From positions 1 to 64,000 of the forward strand of contig JAAUZU010000040.1 of NCBI GenBank assembly GCA_014804445.1: DNA of 64,000 nt, given 5' to 3'. The notes under the pieces are model-generated. The model was not told where the DNA came from, searched no databases, and saw only the letters and a program-made list of their open reading frames with translations. The stretch is from Lachnospiraceae bacterium. GTDB lineage: Bacteria > Bacillota > Clostridia > Lachnospirales > Lachnospiraceae. Both the position numbers and the translations under genes were made by a program. This document shows, piece after piece, positions 1 through 9,255 of this stretch (its first letter is position 1; the number at the start of each line of letters is the position of its first letter).

Positions 1-21
1 ACAATAATGAGAGAATCCAGG

Positions 22-65
22 CTAAAACAAAGTGGATGCCTCCTGTAAAATACAGGGAAGCATCC
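22..65 (-). terminator. Candidate intrinsic terminator of an upstream structured RNA
   Basis: On the minus strand a two-part stem is visible: GGATGC (65-60) pairs with GCATCC (39-34), and inside it CCTGTA pairs with TACAGG around a short loop. The 3' side is followed by a T-rich but imperfect tail (ACTTTGTTTT). It would end a transcript starting near 190. The interrupted T-tract keeps confidence moderate. Confidence 0.45.
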
Positions 66-190
66 ATGCGTTGTGTCTAGTTCATAAATGAATGTGTCCA
101 GAATTCTGGGTACATATCAAAGTAAGGCGCTACTCTTTGTAGTATCATAGTTACCGGCGGCTAAGCTGTATCTAGCTTTCGGTTCTCTTG
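25..190 (-). ncRNA. Candidate structured non-coding RNA of unknown family
   Basis: A consensus-like promoter (199-225) and a terminator-like hairpin (34-65) bracket about 165 bases with no convincing ORF. Local pairings are seen on the minus strand: AAGCT/AGCTT (178-174 with 167-163) closed by ACCG/CGGT (183-180 with 156-153), CTAC/GTAG (142-139 with 133-130), and a CCAGAATTCTGG palindrome (98-109). I compared it from memory with tmRNA, SRP RNA, RNase P, T-box, SAM, glycine, cobalamin, c-di-GMP and M-box motifs and saw no diagnostic core. It could be 6S-like, a leader for a gene left of the window, or an orphan RNA. Confidence 0.35.
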
Positions 191-198
191 TTAAGTAT

Positions 199-225
199 AT
201 TATAACAATATATGTTTATTGTCAA
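199..225 (-). promoter_or_regulatory. Sigma-A type promoter for the candidate RNA
   Basis: On the minus strand TTGACA (225-220) is followed by TAATAT at 17 bases or by the overlapping TATAAT (204-199) at 15 bases. The -35 is a perfect consensus. Transcription would start near 190 and run toward position 1, away from the GGGtGRT gene. Confidence 0.6.
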
Positions 226-264
226 TCCAAAAATTATCGATATTAAATTTTTATTTTAACCAAA

Positions 265-303
265 TAATAAAAAGTACCGCAACCTTTAAGATTACGGTAC
301 TTT
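265..303 (-). terminator. Intrinsic terminator after the GGGtGRT gene
   Basis: AAAGTACCG (303-295 on the minus strand) pairs with CGGTACTTT (279-271), and the minus strand continues as TTTTTATTATTT. It lies 36 bases past the stop codon of the GGGtGRT gene and probably ends the NifU-like/GGGtGRT operon. Confidence 0.7.
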
Positions 304-338
304 CAAGCCTTTCGGCATTTTCAATTCATAAGGTATCT

Positions 339-1349
339 TTAGAACTTACCTTCCTTCGCTGCTTCCTCAATAGAAACTGCAACTGCAACCGTAGCGCCAA
401 CCATGGGGTTGTTGCCCATGCCGATGAGACCCATCATCTCAACGTGAGCGGGAACGGATGAAGAACCTGCGAACTGTGCATCGGAGTGCATACGGCCCAA
501 GGTATCGGTGAAGCCGTAGGAAGCAGGACCTGCCGCCATATTGTCGGGATGCAGGGTACGTCCTGTGCCACCGCCGGAAGCTACGGAGAAGTATTTCTTT
601 CCTTCTTCGGTTCTTTCTTTCTTGTATGTACCTGCAACCGGATGCTGGAATCTGGTAGGATTGGTAGAGTTACCGGTGATGGATACGTCTACATTTTCCT
701 TCCACATAATCGCAACGCCTTCAGGAACGGAGTTTGCACCATAGCAGTTTACCTTAGCGCGAAGTCCATCGGAATAAGGCTTGCGGAATACTTCTTCTAC
801 CGTATTGGTGTACGGATCGTATTTGGTCTCTACATAAGTAAATCCATTAATTCTGGAGATAATCTGTGCAGCATCCTTGCCAAGTCCATTCAGGATAACT
901 CTAAGCGGTTTCTGGCGAACCTTGTTTGCCTTTTCTGCAATACCGATAGCGCCCTCTGCTGCTGCAAAGGATTCATGTCCTGCAAGGAAACAGAAGCAGT
1001 CTGTCTCTTCCTCTAACAACATTTTTCCTAAATTACCATGTCCAAGACCAACCTTACGGGTATCTGCCACGGAACCGGGAATACAAAATGCCTGTAAGCC
1101 TTCGCCGATTGCTGCAGCCGCGTCAGCCGCCTTGCGGCAATCCTTCTTGATTGCGATAGCTGCGCCTACTGTGTAAGCCCAGCATGCATTTTCAAAACAG
1201 ATAGGCTGGATTTTCTTCACCTGCTCATATACGTCCAGTCCGGCATCCTTTGTGATTTTTTCAGCTTCTTCAATGGAAGAAATGCCGTAGCTGTTCAGTA
1301 CACTGTTAATCTGATCAATACGTCTTTCATATGATTCAAATAAAGCCAT
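339..1349 (-). CDS. GGGtGRT family protein
   Basis: This 336-residue protein carries the sequence SGGGTGRTLHPDN near residue 270, the signature after which the GGGtGRT family is named. It is full length for the family, and I see no signal peptide or membrane segment. The sequence is rich in short Gly/Ala segments and ends in an Ala-rich helix-like stretch. It lies 21 bases downstream of a NifU-like scaffold gene and so is probably co-transcribed with it. That pairing recurs in anaerobic Firmicutes and is the only functional hint, pointing to Fe-S or metal handling. The biochemical function is not known to me. The ATG has a GAGGTAAAA-type ribosome site in the spacer. Confidence 0.9.
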   Translation of the reverse strand: MALFESYERRIDQINSVLNSYGISSIEEAEKITKDAGLDVYEQVKKIQPICFENACWAYTVGAAIAIKKDCRKAADAAAAIGEGLQAFCIPGSVADTRKVGLGHGNLGKMLLEEETDCFCFLAGHESFAAAEGAIGIAEKANKVRQKPLRVILNGLGKDAAQIISRINGFTYVETKYDPYTNTVEEVFRKPYSDGLRAKVNCYGANSVPEGVAIMWKENVDVSITGNSTNPTRFQHPVAGTYKKERTEEGKKYFSVASGGGTGRTLHPDNMAAGPASYGFTDTLGRMHSDAQFAGSSSVPAHVEMMGLIGMGNNPMVGATVAVAVSIEEAAKEGKF

Positions 1350-1370
1350 TTGTTTTTACCTCCTCTTCTC

Positions 1371-2075
1371 TTATTTCACTTCTTCGTCAGTTCTGGGGTC
1401 GATAATCTTCACCGCATCTGCCACACGTCCGTACTGTCCGCATGCCTTCTCATAAGCGGTATTCGGGTCGTCACCCTTCTTGATGAAGTCTGTCATCTTG
1501 CCAAGGCTTACAAACTTATAACCGATAATCTGATTGTCTGCATCCAGCGCAATGCCTGTTACATAGCCTTCTGCCATTTCAAGATAACGGGGACCCTTTG
1601 CCAGCGTACCATACATGGTTCCTACCTGACTTCTTAAGCCCTTTCCCAAATCCTCAAGACCTGCGCCCACAGGCAGACCTTCTTCGGAAAATGCACTCTG
1701 GGAACGTCCGTAAACAATCTGCAAAAACAGCTCTCTCATCGCCGTATTGATTGCATCACACACAAGGTCTGTGTTTAACGCTTCCATAACGGTAAGACCC
1801 GGCAGAATCTCAGCAGCCATAGCTGCAGAATGGGTCATACCGGAGCAGCCGATCGTCTCAACCAGCGCTTCTTCAATAATTCCGTTCTTTACATTCAGGG
1901 ACAGCTTGCAGGCACCCTGCTGCGGTGCACACCAGCCCACGCCGTGTGTAAAACCGGAAATGTCTTCTACTCTTTTAGCCTGAACCCACTTTGCTTCTTC
2001 AGGAATCGGTGCACAGCCGTGATGAACACCCTGTGCTACGGGACACATTTCTTCAACTTCCTTTGAATAAATCAT
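1371..2075 (-). CDS. Iron-sulfur cluster assembly scaffold-like protein (NifU/IscU N-terminal type)
   Basis: The 234-residue protein has an IscU/NifU-N-like core with a GCSGMTHSAAMAAE segment (first cluster-ligand Cys) near residue 95. Further Cys residues (CPVAQGVHHGC near the start, GWCAP and ACK around 50-57, ACGQYG near 210) are placed differently from classical IscU. It is longer than IscU (about 130 aa). It is known as the partner of the GGGtGRT protein, which follows 21 bases downstream. Start: ATG preceded by GAAAGGAGATTTCAC. A role as Fe-S scaffold is inferred from the fold family. No isc or suf genes are adjacent, so it may serve a dedicated client. Confidence 0.8.
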   Translation of the reverse strand: MIYSKEVEEMCPVAQGVHHGCAPIPEEAKWVQAKRVEDISGFTHGVGWCAPQQGACKLSLNVKNGIIEEALVETIGCSGMTHSAAMAAEILPGLTVMEALNTDLVCDAINTAMRELFLQIVYGRSQSAFSEEGLPVGAGLEDLGKGLRSQVGTMYGTLAKGPRYLEMAEGYVTGIALDADNQIIGYKFVSLGKMTDFIKKGDDPNTAYEKACGQYGRVADAVKIIDPRTDEEVK

Positions 2076-2193
2076 GTGAAATCTCCTTTCAAAAATAAAT
2101 ATGATATTTATTTATCATTTTCATCGTGTACATTTTCTCATATTTACAGCAAAAAATCCAGTTATTTTTCAAAAATATGGGGAATTTACACGA

Positions 2194-2862
2194 TTACTGC
2201 CGTTTGGAAACAATTTCGCCTCCATTTTTACAGATGGAGTCCGCCGGCACAAAGCCGCGCACGGAAGAAACCGGATAAATATTGCTGTTTCTGCCGACGA
2301 CCGTGCCGGGGTTCAGCACGGAATTACAGCCAACTTCCACAAAATCTCCCAGCATGGCACCCATCTTTTTTAGACCTGTGGGAATCTGCTCTACGCCCGC
2401 GTTTACCGTCACTAAGGTTTTATCGCTCTTGACGTTGGAGGTGATGGAGCCTGCTCCCATATGGGCGCGGTATCCTAAAATGCTGTCGCCGACATAATTG
2501 TAATGAGGTACCTGCACCTTGTTGAAAAGCACTACGTTTTTCAGCTCTGTGGAATTTCCCACAACTGCGCCTTTTCCCACAATGACACTTCCACGAATAT
2601 ACGCACAATGCCGGATTTCTGCATCCTCGTCAACGATAAGCGGTCCGTTTAAGCACGCCGTTGGCGCAATACTTGCAGATTTTGCCACCCAGATGTTTTC
2701 TCCCCGCTTTTCAAACAACGCTTCCGGCAGGGAATTGCCGAGCTCTATGATAAAATCATGAATCTTGCCGAGTACTTCCCAAGGATACATAACTCCCGCA
2801 AACAAATCCGCCGCTATGGTTTCCTCTAAATTATATAGCTTCTCTACCTTAACTGCATCCAT
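2194..2862 (-). CDS. Left-handed beta-helix acyltransferase-like protein (GlmU C-terminal type)
   Basis: The 222-residue protein is mostly hexapeptide-repeat sequence from about residue 55 to 205 (for example IWVAKSASIAPTACL, SVIVGKGAVVGNSTEL, GDFVEVGCNSVLNPGTVVG), the pattern of a left-handed parallel beta-helix. It resembles the acetyltransferase half of GlmU and lacks the N-terminal nucleotidyltransferase, so it is often labelled UDP-GlcNAc pyrophosphorylase without good reason. A sugar-nucleotide or amino-sugar acyltransferase role is plausible, but the substrate cannot be read. It starts 13 bases after topB. ATG preceded by AGAGGTAGGAT. Confidence 0.75.
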   Translation of the reverse strand: MDAVKVEKLYNLEETIAADLFAGVMYPWEVLGKIHDFIIELGNSLPEALFEKRGENIWVAKSASIAPTACLNGPLIVDEDAEIRHCAYIRGSVIVGKGAVVGNSTELKNVVLFNKVQVPHYNYVGDSILGYRAHMGAGSITSNVKSDKTLVTVNAGVEQIPTGLKKMGAMLGDFVEVGCNSVLNPGTVVGRNSNIYPVSSVRGFVPADSICKNGGEIVSKRQ

Positions 2863-2875
2863 ATCCTACCTCTTC

Positions 2876-4900
2876 TTATTTTTTATAATTGGCCGCCGCC
2901 GCATCAAATTTTCCAAATAACTGTGACTGGTTCGACTGCTGTTTCACGGCGTTTGTCCTTCTGGATACAAAGCCATCCAGCTTTTCCATGTATTCATCTG
3001 CCGTAATGCTGCCGTCGGCAACCATGGTCAGCCCTTTTTCCCAGCTTGCCGTGAGTGCCGGATTTAAAAGCGGGCGTATGGAGCCGTCCACCACATCATA
3101 AATCATTTCTCCCATCAAAGTGGGCGTCAGAATCTGCGTCTTTTTGTTCAGCGCAAGATACTCGATATTCACCAGCTTTTTCAGGATTTCCGCACGGGTT
3201 GCCGAGGTGCCGATGCCGGAGCCTTTTATCTGCGCCCTCAGCTCTTCGTCCTCAATAAGCTGCCCCGCGTTTTCCATGGCAAGTATCATAGTGCCGGAAT
3301 TGTAACGCTTTGGCGGCGATGTCTCTCCTTCTTTTATGGCAAGCTCCCTGAGCGTCAGCTTCTCTCCCTTCTTCAGCTTCTGAAGCTGCTCCATAAAAGC
3401 AGCGTCGCATTTTGTCTCTTCCTCTTCTTCTCCTTCTGCGGCAGCTTCGTTTTCTTCTTTTTTTCTGGAAAAAGAAAACTGCGCAGCCTTCAAATAGCCC
3501 TCCTGCTGTAAAACCTTAAAACTTGCAAAAAGCTTTTCTCCTTTTACATCTGCAACAAGGGACACTTTTTGGTATATGGCAGGCGGGAAAAAGATACTTA
3601 AAAAGCGGCGCACAATAATCTCATACACCTTCTGCGCCGTTGGGTTTACACCCGCCAGTGCGCCAAAGCCCTGTCCTGTGGGAATTACGGCATAATGGTC
3701 CGTTATCTGCTTGTCATTGACATAACGGGTCTTGGCAATCCCCTTATAACTGCCGCTCTTCAAAATTTCCTCTGCAAAAGCAGCCGCCTTGTCATAATTT
3801 TTAAGCCCTGCGATATTTTTGTAAATCTCCTTTGCAACCGCCGTGGAAAGCACCCTGGCGTCCGTTCTCGGATAAGTCACCAGTTTTTTTTCATAAAGTT
3901 CCTGAATGATCTGCAAAGTCTGATCCGGACTGATTTTAAAATATTTGGAGCAGTCATTCTGCAATTCCGCCAGATTATACAGAAGCGGCGGATTCTTTGT
4001 CTCTTTCTTTCGTTCTATGCTGTCCACAACCGGAATATGACAGGATTGTCCCTGTACTGCATCCGCAAGCGCAGCTTTCAATGCTTCTGCATCTTCTTTT
4101 TTCTTAAAACCATTTTCTTTGTATAAAAGCGGGGAGGCAAAATATTTGGAACCCTCTACGGCGCGCCATTCTCCCTCAAAATTCTTCCCTGCATAAGAAA
4201 ATCCGCCCAAAAGACGGTAAAAAGGCGTTTTGACAAAGACGCGTATCTCCCGCTCCCGTTTTACCACCATACCAAGCACACAGGTCATGACGCGTCCTAC
4301 GGAAATCACTGCTTTTTCACGCTTTAAGTACCCTTTCACGGTATTGCCGTATTTTAAGGTGAGCACCCGGGAAAAATTGATACCCATCAGGTAGTCTTCC
4401 TTGGCACGCAGATAAGCCGCATCCGCCAGATTGTCATAGGCGGATAAATCCTTTGCTTCTTTGATGCCGCGCAGAATTTCCTCCTCCGTCTGCGAATCTA
4501 TCCAGACCCTTTTTCTTACCTTGTCTTTGACGCCCGCCATCTGCTCCACCAAACGGTATATGTATTCTCCCTCTCGTCCCGAGTCAGTACAAACGTAAAT
4601 CGTACTGACGTCTTTCCGTGAAAGCAGGCCACTGACAATGGCAAACTGCTTTTTCACACCGTCAATGACCTCGTACTTAAACTCTTTTGGTATAAAAGGA
4701 ATGGTATCGTAAGACCACTTTTTGTATACGGCATCATACGCTTCCGGATAGCTCATAGTCACCAGATGTCCTACGCACCAGGTTACAATCGCTTCCTCAG
4801 ACTCCAGATAGCCGTCTTTTCCTGCCATATTCTGTTTCAGCGCCTTGGCAAATTCCCGCGCGACACTTGGTTTTTCTGCTATGTATAAACTCTTTCCCAC
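2876..4900 (-). CDS. topB: Type IA DNA topoisomerase (topoisomerase III)
   Basis: This 674-residue enzyme relaxes or decatenates DNA by single-strand passage. The Toprim domain opens with KSLYIAEKPSVAREFAKAL and carries the acidic triad region CTDSGREGEYIYR near residue 105. The active-site tyrosine lies in LVTYPRTDARVLS near residue 348, and RGxGTSATRAE follows near 570. An acidic insertion (EEEEET) sits near 500. No C-terminal zinc fingers are seen, which fits TopB rather than TopA. GTG at 4900 is preferred because GAGGA lies 6-7 bases upstream; an in-frame TTG at 4903 is the alternative. It follows the EAL gene by about 30 bases. Confidence 0.9.
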   Translation of the reverse strand: MGKSLYIAEKPSVAREFAKALKQNMAGKDGYLESEEAIVTWCVGHLVTMSYPEAYDAVYKKWSYDTIPFIPKEFKYEVIDGVKKQFAIVSGLLSRKDVSTIYVCTDSGREGEYIYRLVEQMAGVKDKVRKRVWIDSQTEEEILRGIKEAKDLSAYDNLADAAYLRAKEDYLMGINFSRVLTLKYGNTVKGYLKREKAVISVGRVMTCVLGMVVKREREIRVFVKTPFYRLLGGFSYAGKNFEGEWRAVEGSKYFASPLLYKENGFKKKEDAEALKAALADAVQGQSCHIPVVDSIERKKETKNPPLLYNLAELQNDCSKYFKISPDQTLQIIQELYEKKLVTYPRTDARVLSTAVAKEIYKNIAGLKNYDKAAAFAEEILKSGSYKGIAKTRYVNDKQITDHYAVIPTGQGFGALAGVNPTAQKVYEIIVRRFLSIFFPPAIYQKVSLVADVKGEKLFASFKVLQQEGYLKAAQFSFSRKKEENEAAAEGEEEEETKCDAAFMEQLQKLKKGEKLTLRELAIKEGETSPPKRYNSGTMILAMENAGQLIEDEELRAQIKGSGIGTSATRAEILKKLVNIEYLALNKKTQILTPTLMGEMIYDVVDGSIRPLLNPALTASWEKGLTMVADGSITADEYMEKLDGFVSRRTNAVKQQSNQSQLFGKFDAAAANYKK

Positions 4901-4931
4901 CAATTTTCCTCACTTACGGCGCACGCCAGCG

Positions 4932-6653
4932 TTACAGAAGCTCTATCAGCATCTGTTCTATTTCCTCTGCCGGCACCGGTCTGCCAAGCAGATAACCCTG
5001 AATGATATTACAGCCAATCTGCTGCATATAATCAAACTGGTCCTGTGTCTCCACACCCTCTGCAACCGTTTCATAGCCGAGCTTGCTGACCATGGACACA
5101 ATGGATTCGGTGATGATTTTCGTTGACTCGTCCGTGATAACCCTGTCCACAAAGCTCTTGTCTATCTTGAGCGTGTCGATAGGCAGCCCGTTTAAATAGG
5201 ACAGAGAAGAAAAACCTGTTCCAAAATCATCTAAGGATATCTTGACGCCGTAATCTCTCAGCATCAAAAGCTTATCCTTCACTTCCTCAAAATCCTCAAT
5301 TAAAATACTTTCCGTAATCTCCAGCTCTATCTCGCTGGGATCCACATCATATCTTTGAATAATTTCCAAAAGCTTTCCGACAAAATCCTTCCGCTTGTAT
5401 TGGATGGCAGAAATATTGATGGACATGATAAGCGGATAACCGTATTTGCGTTTCCATTCTGCATAATGGCGGATACTTTCCTCCATCACCCAGCTTCCTA
5501 TCGGGATAATGGCGCCATTCTTCTCTGCAATCGGAATAAAGACGGCGGGACTTATCATTTTGTTGTTCTCATCCCTCCAGCGTATCAGCGCTTCCACACC
5601 TCTGAGCCGCTTCGTGTTGGTATAGTACTGCGGCTGGAAATACAGACAGAAATTCTTGTTAAAGATTGCTTCCTTCAGCTTGTTTTCAATTTCCACCGTC
5701 TGTAAAAAGTCGTGTAAAATAACAGCATCAAAATACTGTATCGATGCTTTTCCGGCCGCTTTCGCCTTAAACATAACAATTTCAGCGCAGTTAATCAGTT
5801 CAATTGCCTGTTTTGAGGATTCGGGATATTCCGCAACCCCGATACTGACAGTCAGACGGATTTCCATTCCATTGCTTAACAGAAATCCCTGATTTATCCT
5901 CTCCTGAATGCATTTGTGGATATGCTCCACACTCCTGTCGCCACAGGGGTCATAAATCGCCATACAATATATGTCGCTGGTCATATGGCAGACAATCACT
6001 TTCTCACCGGAAAAAGTTCCTAAAAACTGCCCGTACTGCTGTACCACCTCATCTCCGACAAGCAGTCCCATACCATCGTTAATTTTCCGGAAGTCATCGA
6101 TGTCAATAAACATAACGCTGACAATGCGATGCTCCTCCTCCGCCTTCCGGATAAATTCTCCAAGCTGCATAACGAAATAATTCCGGTTATAGAGCCCGGT
6201 CAGCGTATCATAATAAGCCATATACCGGAGTTCGTCGTTCTGTGCCTTAAACTTCGTAATATCCCTGATACATATAATCTTATCAATGGGAACTCCCTGC
6301 TCATCATAGTTGACTCTGACTTCAAATTCCAACCATGTCCTGCCATTTTTCAGGCGGCACTCCACGTTCTCCTGCTCTCTGCCGCTCTTCTCAAGAAACA
6401 CCGCTTCTCTGACCGGCAGAATGTACTTTTCCTCAAGCTCGTCAAAAATAAAGGGAAGTTCCCTGTTTTCTTTGATTCGGAAGGAAAAATAATCATCCCA
6501 ATTGCCCAGTGTAATGACATCGCTTTTTTCAAATACAACATAGAGGAACGCATTGTTGGACGTATCACAGACCAAACGATACATTTTGTCCCGTCCGCTT
6601 AATTGTTGATTCATAGCCTTCAATAAATCTATCTGATATCTCAGTTCATCCAT
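4932..6653 (-). CDS. PAS-GGDEF-EAL protein, probable c-di-GMP phosphodiesterase with degenerate GGDEF
   Basis: The 573-residue cytosolic protein has a PAS-like sensor (about 20-140, ending DITKFKAQN), a GGDEF fold (145-310) and an EAL domain (325-570). The GGDEF active-site motif is replaced by TSDIY at 225-229, so cyclase activity is unlikely. The EAL domain keeps EAL (354-356), the ELEITES glutamate (about 445), DDFGTG (475-480), K496 and AEGVE (531-535), so c-di-GMP hydrolysis is expected. The GGDEF part may bind GTP allosterically, as in other composite proteins. Start: ATG with GGAGGAAACAAC. No membrane segment. Confidence 0.9.
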   Translation of the reverse strand: MDELRYQIDLLKAMNQQLSGRDKMYRLVCDTSNNAFLYVVFEKSDVITLGNWDDYFSFRIKENRELPFIFDELEEKYILPVREAVFLEKSGREQENVECRLKNGRTWLEFEVRVNYDEQGVPIDKIICIRDITKFKAQNDELRYMAYYDTLTGLYNRNYFVMQLGEFIRKAEEEHRIVSVMFIDIDDFRKINDGMGLLVGDEVVQQYGQFLGTFSGEKVIVCHMTSDIYCMAIYDPCGDRSVEHIHKCIQERINQGFLLSNGMEIRLTVSIGVAEYPESSKQAIELINCAEIVMFKAKAAGKASIQYFDAVILHDFLQTVEIENKLKEAIFNKNFCLYFQPQYYTNTKRLRGVEALIRWRDENNKMISPAVFIPIAEKNGAIIPIGSWVMEESIRHYAEWKRKYGYPLIMSINISAIQYKRKDFVGKLLEIIQRYDVDPSEIELEITESILIEDFEEVKDKLLMLRDYGVKISLDDFGTGFSSLSYLNGLPIDTLKIDKSFVDRVITDESTKIITESIVSMVSKLGYETVAEGVETQDQFDYMQQIGCNIIQGYLLGRPVPAEEIEQMLIELL

Positions 6654-6735
6654 GTTGTTTCCTCCACTTAACCCTTATTTATCTGCAAAATAACCTATGG
6701 CGTATTCTCCCTTTTTCCCCTCTTTTATCTCCCTT

Positions 6736-7821
6736 TTACTTGCTGCTTATATAACCCTGTGCCTTCAAAAGCTCCGCACACAGAACGGCTCCCCCCGCGG
6801 CTCCGCGGACCGTATTGTGTGACATTCCCACGAACTTATAGTCATATACGGAATCTTCGCGGATACGTCCCACACTGATTCCCATACCATTTTCATAATC
6901 CACATCCAGATTGATCTGCGGACGGTTATCCTCCTCCAGATACTGGATAAACTGCTTCGGTGCAGAGGGCAGGGCAAGCTCCTGCGGAACGCCCTTATAG
7001 CTTACAAGCTTCTCTATCAACTGCTCCTTTGTAGGTTTCTTATTAAACTTTACAAATACTGCCGCCGTATGTCCGTTTAACACAGGCACTCTGATACACT
7101 GGCATGTAATAACAGGGGTAGATGCCGGAACAATTACGCCGTCTTTGATTTCTCCCCAAATTCTGAGCGGCTCCTTCTCCGATTTTTCTTCCTCCCCGCT
7201 GATAAAGGGAATGATATTTCCCTCCATCTCAGGCCAGTCTTTAAAGGTCTTGCCTGCGCCGGAAATCGCCTGATACGTGGTTGCCACCACCTCAACCGGC
7301 TCAAATTCCTTCCAAGCCGTCAGCACGGGCGCATAACTCTGGATGGAGCAGTTAGGCTTTACCGCCACAAAGCCCCTCGTCGTTCCCAGACGCTTTTTCT
7401 GGAAATCAATTACCTTCATATGCTCCGGATTGATTTCCGGTACTACCATGGGAACGTCGGGCGTCCAGCGGTGCGCACTGTTGTTGGATACCACAGGCGT
7501 TTCTGTTTTGGCATAAGCCTCCTCAATCGCCTTAATTTCTTCCTTGGTCATATCCACGGCGCTGAACACAAAATCTACCTCTGCCGCCACCTTCTCTACT
7601 TCATTTACATTCATGACTACAATGTCTTTTACTTTCTGGGGCATGGGCGTTTCCATTTTCCATCTGTCTCCCACTGCCTCCGCATAAGTCTTGCCTGCGG
7701 AGCGGGGACTTGCCGCGATGGTCGTCACCTCAAACCAGGGATGATTCTCCAAAAGGGCAATAAAGCGCTGCCCTACCATGCCTGTTCCGCCTAATATACC
7801 AACCTTTAATTTCTCACTCAT
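6736..7821 (-). CDS. asd: Aspartate-semialdehyde dehydrogenase
   Basis: This 361-residue enzyme makes L-aspartate-4-semialdehyde from aspartyl phosphate with NADPH, the branch point to lysine/diaminopimelate, threonine and methionine. The Rossmann motif GILGGTGMVGQRF is at 8-20 and the catalytic cysteine is C158 in KPNCSIQ. Its length and the GTTRGFVAVKPNCSI context match the archaeal/fungal-like Asd subgroup common in Clostridia. Its ATG overlaps the argH stop by 8 bases, so the two genes are probably translationally coupled, although their pathways differ. Confidence 0.93.
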   Translation of the reverse strand: MSEKLKVGILGGTGMVGQRFIALLENHPWFEVTTIAASPRSAGKTYAEAVGDRWKMETPMPQKVKDIVVMNVNEVEKVAAEVDFVFSAVDMTKEEIKAIEEAYAKTETPVVSNNSAHRWTPDVPMVVPEINPEHMKVIDFQKKRLGTTRGFVAVKPNCSIQSYAPVLTAWKEFEPVEVVATTYQAISGAGKTFKDWPEMEGNIIPFISGEEEKSEKEPLRIWGEIKDGVIVPASTPVITCQCIRVPVLNGHTAAVFVKFNKKPTKEQLIEKLVSYKGVPQELALPSAPKQFIQYLEEDNRPQINLDVDYENGMGISVGRIREDSVYDYKFVGMSHNTVRGAAGGAVLCAELLKAQGYISSK

Positions 7822-9220
7822 TTTTTTCTGTTCCTTTCTGCCATTCTTCTCCCAAATATATTTTATGCAGACGAATAACCTCCTGCATTGCTTCAGGTCC
7901 CGGCGCCCCGAGCGTCAGCCTCTTTTCTACACAGGTTTTTAAACTGACCGCCTCGTAAATATCCGGCTCAAACTTATCGCTTATTTCTTTCATCTCTTCA
8001 AGGCTGAGATCCTCGATGCCAACGCCCTTGTCGATACAGTAAAGCACCAGCCTGCCGATGATGCCGTGCGCATCCCTAAAAGGCACGCCCTTGTTTACCA
8101 GATAGTCCGCAGCATCCGTCGCATTTGTAAAGCCGTTGACCGCACTTTTTGCCATAACGTCTCTGTTAAACTTCACCGTGCGAAGCATCCCGGTAAAAAG
8201 CTCCGTGCAGGTTTCCGCCGTATGCATCGCATCGAAACTGAGTTCCTTGTCCTCCTGCATGTCCTTGTTGTAGGCAAGCGGAAGTCCCTTCATGGTGGTG
8301 AGCAGCGACATCAGCGCACCATATACCCGTCCGGTCTTACCCCTGACAAGCTCGGCAATATCGGGATTTTTCTTCTGCGGCATAATGCTGCTTCCCGTCG
8401 AATAGGCGTCATCCAGCTCTACAAAACGGTACTCGTTGGAATTCCATATGATAATTTCTTCACAAAGCCGGGAAAAATGCATCATCAGAATGGAGAGTGC
8501 CGCCAGATACTCTATCAGATAATCCCTGTCCGATACGGAATCCATACTGTTTAAAGTAGGTCCCTCAAACCCTAACAGGGAAGCCGTATAACTCCTGTCT
8601 AACGGATAGGTGGTTCCTGCCAGTGCGCCCGCCCCCAGCGGACAATAATTCATGCGAAAATAAATATCTTTCAGACGCTGCCTGTCCCGCTTAAACATTT
8701 CAAAGTAAGCGCCGAGGTGATGTGCCAGCGTCACCGGCTGCGCTTTCTGCAGATGCGTAAAACCGGGCATATAGGTCTCTGTATTTTCCTCCATGATAGA
8801 AAGAAGCTCTGTGAGAAGTTCTCTTAACAGCCCGTCCATGACAAGCACATGCGTCCTCGTATAAAGGCGCATATCGAGCGCAACCTGATCGTTGCGGCTT
8901 CGTCCCGTGTGAAGCTTTTTGCCGGCTTCACCAATTCGCTCTGTCAGGACAGCCTCCACAAAACTGTGGATGTCCTCCTGCGTCTCGTCTATGGTCAGCC
9001 TGCCGCTCTCCACATCTTCTCTGATGCCCGCAAGTCCCTTCACAATGGCATCCTTTTCCTCTAACGTCAGGATACCCTGTTTACCGAGCATCACTGCATG
9101 GGCTATGCTTCCCTCAATGTCCTGCACAAACAAATTTTTATCAAAACGGATGGACGCATTAAAGTCAAAAACCTTGTTGTCCGTCTCTTTTGTAAAGCGT
9201 CCGCCCCACAACTGTGCCAT
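7814..9220 (-). CDS. argH: Argininosuccinate lyase
   Basis: This 468-residue enzyme cleaves argininosuccinate to arginine and fumarate, the last step of arginine synthesis. It starts MAQLWGGRFTKETD and contains the fumarase/aspartase-superfamily signature GSSIMPQKKNPD near residue 280, plus THLQKAQPVTLAHH near 155. ATG at 9220 is chosen over an upstream in-frame start because GAGGAAAAAT precedes it and homology begins there. No argG is in the window. It is followed with overlap by asd and driven by the promoter at 9256-9284. Confidence 0.95.
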   Translation of the reverse strand: MAQLWGGRFTKETDNKVFDFNASIRFDKNLFVQDIEGSIAHAVMLGKQGILTLEEKDAIVKGLAGIREDVESGRLTIDETQEDIHSFVEAVLTERIGEAGKKLHTGRSRNDQVALDMRLYTRTHVLVMDGLLRELLTELLSIMEENTETYMPGFTHLQKAQPVTLAHHLGAYFEMFKRDRQRLKDIYFRMNYCPLGAGALAGTTYPLDRSYTASLLGFEGPTLNSMDSVSDRDYLIEYLAALSILMMHFSRLCEEIIIWNSNEYRFVELDDAYSTGSSIMPQKKNPDIAELVRGKTGRVYGALMSLLTTMKGLPLAYNKDMQEDKELSFDAMHTAETCTELFTGMLRTVKFNRDVMAKSAVNGFTNATDAADYLVNKGVPFRDAHGIIGRLVLYCIDKGVGIEDLSLEEMKEISDKFEPDIYEAVSLKTCVEKRLTLGAPGPEAMQEVIRLHKIYLGEEWQKGTEKNE

Positions 9221-9255
9221 ATTTTTCCTCCATTTTAATTCTAAATCTAGATTTG

